From NCBI GenBank assembly GCA_012960155.1, contig DUBU01000001.1:57262-92987 (forward strand): a DNA stretch of 35,726 nucleotides, given 5' to 3'. The notes beneath the pieces were generated by a model, which was not told the DNA's origin, did no database searches, and saw nothing but the letters and a program-made list of their open reading frames with translations. How positions within the stretch are numbered: the first letter of the stretch is position 1; each line of letters opens with the position of its first letter. A program made the translations under genes and the position numbers. Of the stretch, positions 1 to 5,527 are shown in pieces. This DNA comes from Micavibrio sp. Its GTDB lineage: Bacteria > Pseudomonadota > Alphaproteobacteria > Micavibrionales > Micavibrionaceae.

Positions 1-98
1 CCGCCCGGAACAAATTGTATAATCACAAAGCTCACAAGCATAATGCCGAGCAGCGTAGGGATCATAAATAACAGACGTTTTAAAATGTAATTGGCCAT
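1..98 (-). CDS. yejB: Peptide ABC transporter permease, YejB-like (5' end only)
   Basis: Only the first 32 or so residues are present; the gene continues past the left edge. The minus strand reads MANYILKRLLFMIPTLLGIM and then a hydrophobic stretch ending in FVPGG. This is the typical N-terminus of DppB/OppB-type permeases and is especially close to YejB: a basic first turn, the first transmembrane helix, then the P-G-G signature. YejB is an inner-membrane subunit of the YejABEF importer for oligopeptides and microcin C. The ATG at 96-98 gives the usual family start; no strong ribosome binding site is seen. A YejA-like binding protein is encoded 5.4 kb away on the same strand, so the two may serve one transporter. 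The exact family (Yej, Dpp or Opp) is not certain from so short a piece. Confidence 0.7.
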   Translation of the reverse strand, partial: MANYILKRLLFMIPTLLGIMLVSFVIIQFVPG

Positions 99-261
99 GC
101 GCCAAGAGTAATGGGAGCAGGGCACATGGACAACACCAAATTATTTGACATAATACAAGTGTCTCTGCTAAGGTATCGTTAAATCGGCGATCCCGTTTGT
201 TTTTTGTAATGCGCATGACCTTTGACGCGCGACATTATAAACGACGAAATTGAGGATAATT

Positions 262-648
262 ATGACCGAAGTAATGATTGCTAATCTATACGCAGCCTGC
301 GGGCTGATCTCTATTCTGGCGTACTGGCCTCAGATCAATAATCTGCGCATCTGCCGCGAAGCACAGAACGAAATCTCTATTAAGACATGGACAATATGGG
401 CGTTGGAAGGTGGCGTAGCATTAGCCTATGGCGTCTTCTGCCTGAAAGACTTCTTGTTCTGCGCCCTGACAATGCTGGATCTGGTGCTGGTCGTTACAAT
501 CATAGTCATGGTCATGCATAACCGCTATGTGCGCAGCGGCGTAGCGCATTCGCTAAGCAATGCGGCCTTCCGATATTATCTATGCCGTCCGTTTTTTGAT
601 GTGGCGCCTGTAGTTGTGACGCAAAACAGAAGATCAGGAGTACGCTAA
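262..648 (+). CDS. Small PQ-loop-like membrane protein, first tandem copy
   Basis: A 128-residue protein with three hydrophobic segments, roughly residues 6-22, 46-64 and 66-86. The first helix ends in Y-W-P-Q-I, which resembles the PQ motif of SemiSWEET/PQ-loop proteins, and the size fits a single three-helix bundle. Known SemiSWEETs of this size work as dimers and move small sugars, but transport is only an inference here. An ISIKTW segment precedes helix 2, and the C-terminal tail holds FRYYLCRPFFDV. Both are repeated in the next gene, showing the two are paralogues. The ATG at 262 is preferred over an upstream TTG at 250 because GAGGA (252-256) lies 5 bases before it. The stop overlaps the next start by one base, so the two are surely cotranscribed. 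Confidence 0.75.
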   Translation: MTEVMIANLYAACGLISILAYWPQINNLRICREAQNEISIKTWTIWALEGGVALAYGVFCLKDFLFCALTMLDLVLVVTIIVMVMHNRYVRSGVAHSLSNAAFRYYLCRPFFDVAPVVVTQNRRSGVR

Positions 649-1037
649 TGCTAGAAATTATCGCCGCCAATCTCTATGCGACATTTGGACTGATCTCTAC
701 CTCGGCTTATTGGATCCAAATAAGACGCTTGCAAAAAATCAGAACGACCCAGCACGAGATCTCAATCAAGACTTGGTCAATCTGGTCGGTGCAAAGCATG
801 GTGGCGCTATTTTACGGTGTGGTTTGCCTGCAGGATTTGCTGTTTTGTATGCTGACTATTTTGAATATGTCACTGATTATGACAGTCATATGTATGGTGA
901 TGCGCAATCGCTATGTGTTTAGCGGGCAGGCGCCTTCGGTTATAGTTGCGGCCTTTAGATATTATCTGTGCCGCCCGTTTTTTGATGTTGCGTCGATACC
1001 AATAGAAGTGCCTGTTAAAACAAGGTCACAGCGATAA
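648..1037 (+). CDS. Small PQ-loop-like membrane protein, second tandem copy
   Basis: A 129-residue paralogue of the preceding gene. It shares the N-terminal ANLYA...GLIS pattern, a Y-W-I-Q-I sequence in place of Y-W-P-Q-I, the ISIKTW-S/T-IW segment and the FRYYLCRPFFDV tail. The Pro of the PQ motif is therefore lost in this copy (Ile instead), while the tail is unchanged. That suggests the tail is functionally constrained and the transport motif less so. The start overlaps the upstream stop (TAATG), and CAGGAG at 635-640 lies 7 bases before the ATG. As a pair the products could form a heterodimer, as SemiSWEET-type half-transporters do; this is inference. No substrate can be named. Confidence 0.75.
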   Translation: MLEIIAANLYATFGLISTSAYWIQIRRLQKIRTTQHEISIKTWSIWSVQSMVALFYGVVCLQDLLFCMLTILNMSLIMTVICMVMRNRYVFSGQAPSVIVAAFRYYLCRPFFDVASIPIEVPVKTRSQR

Positions 1038-1119
1038 AGAACCGATTTTACTTGCGTAATGACAGGATTTTTATTACCATAAATTCATAGAGTGTTTCTT
1101 GGGCATTCACCGAAATTTG

Positions 1120-1146
1120 CAGTGACGAAGATAGTCTTCGTTATTG
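1120..1146 (+). promoter_or_regulatory. 5' hairpin just upstream of the micro-ORF ribosome binding site
   Basis: ACGAAGA (1125-1131) and TCTTCGT (1135-1141) form a perfect 7-bp stem with a 3-base loop. In RNA it can be extended outward to 12 pairs (1120-1146) with two G-U pairs. It ends only about 5 bases before the AAGGAG at 1152-1157. It has no T-run behind it, so it does not look like a terminator. It may stabilise the short mRNA or control access to the ribosome binding site. Confidence 0.45.
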
Positions 1147-1164
1147 GAAAAAAGGAGAAGAACT

Positions 1165-1263
1165 ATGAGAAACGCATTCAACAGAGGTGCAGCAGGCAGA
1201 CAAGCCGGCGGTGGCAGATTTAGACCATTACCACCAAGAGCAGCACCGCCACGTCCACGATAA
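1165..1263 (+). CDS. 32-residue Arg/Pro/Gly-rich micro-protein
   Basis: The ATG at 1165 opens a 33-codon frame ending in TAA at 1261-1263. AAGGAG at 1152-1157, 7 bases upstream, is among the best ribosome binding sites in the window. The product has 8 Arg, 6 Pro and 5 or more Gly among 32 residues, no acidic residue and no hydrophobic helix. Its first half is Gly/Arg-rich and its second half Pro/Arg-rich, ending in PPRPR. It is too short for a known domain and I do not recognise it. The composition suits a nucleic-acid-binding or ribosome-binding peptide, or a proline-rich antimicrobial-like peptide; both are guesses. It is followed by an inverted repeat at the convergent junction with the phosphatase gene. 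Confidence 0.55.
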   Translation: MRNAFNRGAAGRQAGGGRFRPLPPRAAPPRPR

Positions 1264-1282
1264 TATTAAAGCTGATCGATAT

Positions 1283-1310
1283 GCCGCAACGTTAATTCGG
1301 AAGTTGCGGC
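1283..1310. terminator. Inverted repeat at convergent gene ends, possible terminator
   Basis: GCCGCAAC (1283-1290) and GTTGCGGC (1303-1310) form a perfect 8-bp GC-rich stem with a 12-base loop, between the micro-ORF stop (1263) and the last codons of the minus-strand phosphatase gene (stop at 1292-1294). There is no T-run on either side, so it could be a weak, factor-dependent or mRNA-end-protecting hairpin rather than a classical intrinsic terminator. Confidence 0.4.
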
Positions 1311-1981
1311 TTGAGGTTCCATTCGCGCACATTCCAGTCCGTGCCGTCAAAATCAAGGATGCAGATCGCACCCGTCGAAATCTTGATGTTATGGTTTTCT
1401 AAAAAACCTTCAAAGTCACCCGTCAGGTAAGGCGCAAACCGCGCCACGCCGTTGGACGTGACAACCAGAACGGTTTCTTTATGATGGACAATATCTTTCA
1501 CCAGCTCCGCCGCAGGGTGGGGTGCGATATGCGGGTTCTGTGATACGTCATGCACTATCTTTTCCGCAAAGCCATGCCAGTTCAGAATTATTTCCTGCGG
1601 ATCAACATCCCAGCCTTCAGGCACAATCGCGCTTTTATCCCACGCCGCAATCGCGTCTTCACCAATGCGGGCAATAACGTCTTCTTCGGTCTTGTTTTCG
1701 TCGGGGCCGTAATCTATCTCGTTAAAAATCTCCAGCGCAAACGGGAACTGAGAGTACCCCGCAGCCTTCGTCGCGATCTCGGCTGTCTCGCGGGTACGCT
1801 GTAGTGTCGAGCAATATGTGACATCAGGGATCAGGTCGTGTTCTTTCAGGTAATGCCCGATCGCTTGCGCTTGCTGGCGGCCTTTTTCGGTTAGTGGCAA
1901 ATCCGTGCGCGCACCAACGCGGCGCGGCGTTTCTCCGCTTTCAAATGTATTGCCGTGCCGTGCGATTACCAGCGTGATCAT
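1292..1981 (-). CDS. Histidine-phosphatase-fold protein (phosphoglycerate mutase superfamily)
   Basis: A 229-residue protein. It starts with the phosphohistidine motif R8-H9-G10, followed by the family T-D-L-P-L-T-x-x-G-R-x-Q-A segment (about 26-39) and C-S-x-x-x-R-x-x-E-T-A (about 57-67). These supply the catalytic His, two Arg and the acid. The second active-site His, normally in a V-S-H-G-G motif, is not visible: the equivalent stretch reads V-T-S-N-G-V-A-R (about 174-181). Activity is therefore uncertain, although SNG-type variants occur in the superfamily. Its start overlaps the end of the O-antigen-ligase-like gene by 4 bases (ATGA). It is the last gene of a three-gene operon headed by a KdsB-like gene, so a substrate from surface-sugar metabolism is a reasonable guess. 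Confidence 0.85.
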   Translation of the reverse strand: MITLVIARHGNTFESGETPRRVGARTDLPLTEKGRQQAQAIGHYLKEHDLIPDVTYCSTLQRTRETAEIATKAAGYSQFPFALEIFNEIDYGPDENKTEEDVIARIGEDAIAAWDKSAIVPEGWDVDPQEIILNWHGFAEKIVHDVSQNPHIAPHPAAELVKDIVHHKETVLVVTSNGVARFAPYLTGDFEGFLENHNIKISTGAICILDFDGTDWNVREWNLKPQLPN

Positions 1982-3876
1982 TCGTTGACCTCATCACTTC
2001 CTGTTACAGGAAAAGAGTTGTAGTTATTCTGAATATCGGCAAGAGGTTTCAGCTCGCGCATTAAGGGCAAAAACTCTTCTCGTACTTTTATCGGATGGGG
2101 ATACTCCAAACCTTCAGATAACAGATTGAACGCATCTGCTGCGCGGCCATAGCCCAGATATAAATCTGCCAGTGCACGGCGGGCTTTGAAATGCATGTGG
2201 TCGCGATCAATTGCTTCCTTAAAGGCCGCTTCCGCATCACCCATATTGCCGCGCGTTAAATAGAGCAGGCCGCGCTTATAAGGGATTTCTGCCCAGGCGG
2301 GGTTCTGACTGTCGGCAATATCCAGCAGCATATTGCTCTGTTCGTAAAGGTGCATCTGTTCATCAATGCCGAACAGTGCATCGGCCTGCTCGGGGTTAAG
2401 CAGGTCAATATAAAGAGAGGCCAATTGTAATTCTGAGTCAATAAAGCTGCGCGGCGCCCATTTCTCGGTTTGCTGGATGGCAAGGGTGAACTGCTCGGGG
2501 CGACCACTATTCAAATAGTCTTGCGCCTTTAGCAGATTGATCTGAGCGTAGGCGGAGCTTGCCGCCATCACGCCGATCAGCGCGGCAAAGCTGACAATAA
2601 TCACGCCCATAAACGGTTTCTGCCAGCCCGCAAATTCAATCTCGACATAGGAATTGTCCGTGCGCGTCAAATCATAAAGCAGCGCCAGCCACACCCCGAC
2701 AATAATCAGGATCGGCATCAGATACATATGAAAGGTCGCGTGCGTATGCAGGATCAATGTAAACACCGCGGCAAACAAACCCATGATCAGCACTTTGTGA
2801 TTATCATTACGCTCCAGTGCGCTGATCGATTTGATCACGCGAAACATCAGCGCAAAACCGATCAGATAAAACAGGATCGGCGCGACAATACCCATTTCAA
2901 TCCCATATTGATACGGGTCCATATGCGCCCAGTTACCCGCGCTGTCATCCGCGCCCGGCATCCGCACAGACGGGTAGTATAAATAGAATGTTCCCAGCCC
3001 GAGGCCGAGCCACATATTATCACGCAGCAGCGGCCACGCATTTTCCCAGATCGCAACACGCGCCAGCGATGACGGGTCAATGCCAAAGGTCGCAATCTGC
3101 AATAGATGCGGGGCAAAGCGCCCGCCGCCGAAATGCGTTACCATGCCGAACACGATGCTGCCCGTCAGAACAATCACCAATACACGCTTCCACAGGCTCT
3201 GCGGCTGATGGCGCAACGTAATCGCCAGAGTGGCAAAGCCAAACAGCATGGCAATAAACCCGCCGCGACTTTCCGTGGCAACCAGCCCTGCAAATAACAC
3301 AGCGCAGAGCGCGAGCAGCGCCATGTATTTATTGTTCCCCTCACGCACGCCGATAAACAGCGCTAGCGCAGGCAGCAAACCCAGATTAATCAGCCCCGCA
3401 AGGTTATTCGGGTTCGGCAAAGGATGCGCGGCACGCGTGCCAAACTGCCCGTGCAGCACCGTAAATTGTATCACCGCCCATAAGGCGCAGATCGTAATGA
3501 CGCCCATAAACGCAATGAATAACGGCTTTAGCCATGCTTGCGGGTGGCCGGATAACAGCGGCGAAAAGAAACATAAGGGCAGGGCAAGGAATACAAGATA
3601 CGTAACAAGACTGGCAAACGGCACGGTACTCCATGCAATGCTGAGCGTCACATAAATCCAGAAGCCAAAGCACAGCATCGCCATCGGCGCGGCAGGAACA
3701 ATCAGCTTGTCACGCAAGGACGGCAGAACCGCCATCATCGAAAAGCTAAGCAAACAGGCAATGGCAGGGGCGTAATGAACATCGCGATATCCGCCAAAGA
3801 ACAAACCCATGACAAAGGCCGCTATAACAAGCAGCGTTCCGGTGTAGGGCAGGGCTTTGCTGATCTGTGCGCTCAT
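1978..3876 (-). CDS. O-antigen ligase/polymerase-like membrane protein with TPR tail
   Basis: A 632-residue protein with about ten to twelve transmembrane helices in the first 450 residues and a soluble C-terminal part rich in tetratricopeptide-like repeats (about 450-620, with A-x-x-x-F-x-x-A patterns). The middle holds the Wzy_C/WaaL region. One loop contains G-L-G-L-G-T-F followed by a long periplasmic stretch with a conserved-looking H-M-D-P, then E-M-G-I, the usual layout around the catalytic loop of O-antigen ligases. These enzymes transfer or polymerise undecaprenyl-linked sugars at the periplasmic face. The TPR tail is typical of the O-antigen-ligase-like group in proteobacteria. It overlaps both neighbours by 4 bases, so translation is likely coupled. 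Ligase or polymerase cannot be decided from sequence. Confidence 0.85.
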   Translation of the reverse strand: MSAQISKALPYTGTLLVIAAFVMGLFFGGYRDVHYAPAIACLLSFSMMAVLPSLRDKLIVPAAPMAMLCFGFWIYVTLSIAWSTVPFASLVTYLVFLALPLCFFSPLLSGHPQAWLKPLFIAFMGVITICALWAVIQFTVLHGQFGTRAAHPLPNPNNLAGLINLGLLPALALFIGVREGNNKYMALLALCAVLFAGLVATESRGGFIAMLFGFATLAITLRHQPQSLWKRVLVIVLTGSIVFGMVTHFGGGRFAPHLLQIATFGIDPSSLARVAIWENAWPLLRDNMWLGLGLGTFYLYYPSVRMPGADDSAGNWAHMDPYQYGIEMGIVAPILFYLIGFALMFRVIKSISALERNDNHKVLIMGLFAAVFTLILHTHATFHMYLMPILIIVGVWLALLYDLTRTDNSYVEIEFAGWQKPFMGVIIVSFAALIGVMAASSAYAQINLLKAQDYLNSGRPEQFTLAIQQTEKWAPRSFIDSELQLASLYIDLLNPEQADALFGIDEQMHLYEQSNMLLDIADSQNPAWAEIPYKRGLLYLTRGNMGDAEAAFKEAIDRDHMHFKARRALADLYLGYGRAADAFNLLSEGLEYPHPIKVREEFLPLMRELKPLADIQNNYNSFPVTGSDEVNE

Positions 3877-4682
3877 GCTGCTCCCGCCAGAAGTTTCTCG
3901 GCACGCTCGACATCCTCAGGCGAGTCGATCCCCGCCTGCGCAAGTCCTGCTTCAACATCCAGCGTGACAGTTTGTATCTCGATGCCGTTCTCTAAAAGGC
4001 GCAATTGCTCCAATCCTTCAAGCTGCTCGTAATGCCCTTGGGGCAACGTTTTGAACGTTTTGAGGATATCGTATCTGAACCCGTAAAGCCCGATATGCTG
4101 ATGCACGGGGGAGAACTGATCATCACCACCTGCGCGCATTGTCTCTTCCTTGCGAATGGCAGGAATAATGTTCTTTGAAAACCACAGCGCTTTGCCCGTG
4201 TTACCGAGTATCGCTGTCGTGCCGCTAAACGGTGTAATCGTCTTGGCTTCGCGCAGCGCATCCAGCTCGCTCCAGCGCAGCTTCACAACAGGCGTTACAA
4301 CCCCCGCGTTTGGATTAGCAATCGCCGCCGCCAGCATTTTCGGAATAGCATCCGCAGGCGTAAACGGTGCATCACCTTGCAAGCCAATGACAAAATCAAA
4401 ATCATCACCGCTCTTCTGCGCCGCTTCTAGAACGCGATCAGACCCCGTGTGACATTCATCTGATGTCAGTACGCAGTCGACGCCAATCTCGGCGCAGTGA
4501 TCGGCAATGCGCTGGTCTTCGGTCGCAACCAGCAATACCGCATCCCCGTCATACGCATCCGCCGCCGTGCGCCCGATCGCCACCACGCGGGACAACATCG
4601 TCTCCCCCGCAATCTTGACCAAAGGCTTCCCCGGAAACCGCGTCGACCCATAACGGGCAGGTATAATAATCGCAACTTTCAT
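3873..4682 (-). CDS. kdsB: 3-deoxy-manno-octulosonate cytidylyltransferase-like (KdsB family)
   Basis: A 269-residue nucleotidyltransferase. It begins with the KdsB signature A-R-Y-G-S-T-R-F-P-G-K-P-L (about 9-21), followed by A-T-E-D (53-56), T-G-S-D-R (79-83) and L-Q-G-D-A-P-F (101-107), and later H-I-G-L-Y-G-F-R and L-E-Q-L-R-L-L-E-N-G. KdsB makes CMP-Kdo from CTP and Kdo in the cytoplasm, the activated sugar for the LPS core. The usual Q-G-D-E-P is Q-G-D-A-P here (Ala105), and the later segment reads W-F-S-K-N-I-I-P rather than F-S-R-x-x-I-P. It may therefore be a divergent branch using a related sugar. It is first in the envelope operon and divergent from the small gene at 4818. Confidence 0.85.
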   Translation of the reverse strand: MKVAIIIPARYGSTRFPGKPLVKIAGETMLSRVVAIGRTAADAYDGDAVLLVATEDQRIADHCAEIGVDCVLTSDECHTGSDRVLEAAQKSGDDFDFVIGLQGDAPFTPADAIPKMLAAAIANPNAGVVTPVVKLRWSELDALREAKTITPFSGTTAILGNTGKALWFSKNIIPAIRKEETMRAGGDDQFSPVHQHIGLYGFRYDILKTFKTLPQGHYEQLEGLEQLRLLENGIEIQTVTLDVEAGLAQAGIDSPEDVERAEKLLAGAA

Positions 4683-4717
4683 GAGTCTTTTTTAGCACTA
4701 CAACCCGCCAACACCAA

Positions 4718-4730
4718 TAGCGTAACGCTA
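4718..4730. promoter_or_regulatory. Short palindrome in the kdsB upstream region
   Basis: TAGCGTAACGCTA is a perfect 6-bp inverted repeat around one central base. It lies 36 bases upstream of the kdsB-like start in a 135-base divergent intergenic region. The position suits an operator or a short mRNA hairpin for kdsB; no regulator can be named. Confidence 0.3.
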
Positions 4731-4780
4731 GTTATTAACCACGCGATCGTGTGCTGAAGGAAATGTGGTTGTTAAAATTG

Positions 4781-4798
4781 ATAGGAATTATATCCTAT
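4781..4798 (+). promoter_or_regulatory. Palindromic operator candidate upstream of the PG-binding-like gene
   Basis: ATAGGA (4781-4786) and TCCTAT (4793-4798) are perfect inverted arms around an AT-only 6-base centre, ending 19 bases before the ATG at 4818. A weak promoter could be placed across it (TTGTTA at 4769-4774, 16-base spacer, TATCCT at 4791-4796). The overlap of a palindrome with a possible -10 is what a repressor site looks like. Confidence 0.4.
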
Positions 4799-4817
4799 TA
4801 ATATAAGGAGTAACACA

Positions 4818-5144
4818 ATGAAAATCAAATCAACAGTATCTAAAGACAAATCTAATAACCCGGATGATGTGCTTGCTGTAAAGGTCGCATTGGCATCTCT
4901 CGGGTACTACGAAACACCTGGCTATGGACTGACTTCATACCCAGACAAAGCTATGTTTGCTGGTATAAAACAATTGCAAAAAGATTGGGGGCTTAAACAA
5001 GATGGAGTTGTTAAGCCTAGTGGAGAAACGGAGCAAAAGATAAAAGGCGTTTTAGGTAAGAGTCCTATTCAACGCTGTGTGACTTGTGGTGGGCCTCATG
5101 GTGGTTCCCACGGAGATCAATGTGAGTTTTGCGCAAATAAATAA
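4818..5144 (+). CDS. Small peptidoglycan-binding-like protein with a CxxC...CxxC tail
   Basis: A 108-residue protein. Residues about 12-78 match the PG_binding_1 pattern: N-N-P-D-D-V at the start, V-x-x-A-L-x-x-L-G-Y-Y, then I-K-x-L-Q-K-D-W-G-L-x-x-D-G-V-V-x-P-x-G-E-T. The last 23 residues hold two Cys pairs, C-V-T-C and C-E-F-C, 11 residues apart with two His between, which looks like a small zinc ribbon. No signal peptide or membrane helix is seen, so how a wall-binding domain would reach the periplasm is unclear. AAGGAG (4805-4810) lies 7 bases before the ATG. The gene is richer in A and Lys codons than its neighbours, hinting at accessory or transferred origin. The Cys tail could instead bind a redox partner. 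Confidence 0.7.
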   Translation: MKIKSTVSKDKSNNPDDVLAVKVALASLGYYETPGYGLTSYPDKAMFAGIKQLQKDWGLKQDGVVKPSGETEQKIKGVLGKSPIQRCVTCGGPHGGSHGDQCEFCANK

Positions 5145-5159
5145 GCAATTAAAATTGCT
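5144..5159. repeat. Inverted repeat spanning two convergent stop codons
   Basis: AGCAATT (5144-5150) and AATTGCT (5153-5159) are perfect inverted arms around two bases. They cover the last base of the plus-strand stop (5142-5144) and the whole minus-strand stop (5149-5151). The arm is AT-rich and has no clear T-run, so terminator function is only possible. Confidence 0.35.
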
Positions 5160-5526
5160 GGATGAATTGCTGTATGCTTTCTTCATCGTATCCAAGCAGA
5201 CGCCCAATGATAACATCGCAATGTGTGTCATTGGGCATATTTCCTGACCATGATTGCTCTCTGAGCCATAAATAGGTGCGCGCGCGCCATTCTTGATCGG
5301 GCAGGGTGAAGCAGACATGGCGCATTACTTCGCTCTCTTTGATCGATGGTGTCTCTTGGCTGAATCTTAGAATGCGCCCTTGTTCAACATAAGGCGCAAA
5401 AGCTTTTTCAGGAATAATTTCTTCGGCGATGATACCGTTTTCAGGAATAATGTCACCGAATGCGGCTAACGGTTTTTTACCCGCTAACATCAGGTCCAGT
5501 TCTTTACCTTCGTGCGGTCCTATCAA
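5149..5526 (-). CDS. Conserved-looking hypothetical protein
   Basis: A 125-residue soluble protein that I do not recognise. It has no signal peptide or membrane segment. The C-terminal half is rich in aromatics and charge (E-W-R-A-R-T-Y-L-W-L-R-E-Q-S-W) and ends in a Gln/Phe-rich helix. The frame has a TTG start at 5526, one base after the stop of the yejA-like gene, with GGGTG about 7 bases upstream; the first in-frame ATG is at residue 13, which would remove a short N-terminal piece. Because it is translationally packed behind yejA as the last gene of a six-gene run, it is expected to be expressed. No function can be inferred beyond operon membership. Confidence 0.65.
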   Translation of the reverse strand: MIGPHEGKELDLMLAGKKPLAAFGDIIPENGIIAEEIIPEKAFAPYVEQGRILRFSQETPSIKESEVMRHVCFTLPDQEWRARTYLWLREQSWSGNMPNDTHCDVIIGRLLGYDEESIQQFIQQF

Positions 5527-5527
5527 A

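Noticed and set aside
145-174. TTGACA (145-150) with TAAGGT after 18 bases, upstream of the first PQ-loop-like gene
   Set aside because: The -10 matches only 3 of 6 bases and the leader would be about 80 bases; too weak to list as a promoter.
1187-1402. 71-codon plus-strand frame overlapping the micro-ORF and phosphatase gene
   Set aside because: No ribosome binding site and mostly antisense to the phosphatase coding region; the 32-codon frame at 1165 is better supported.
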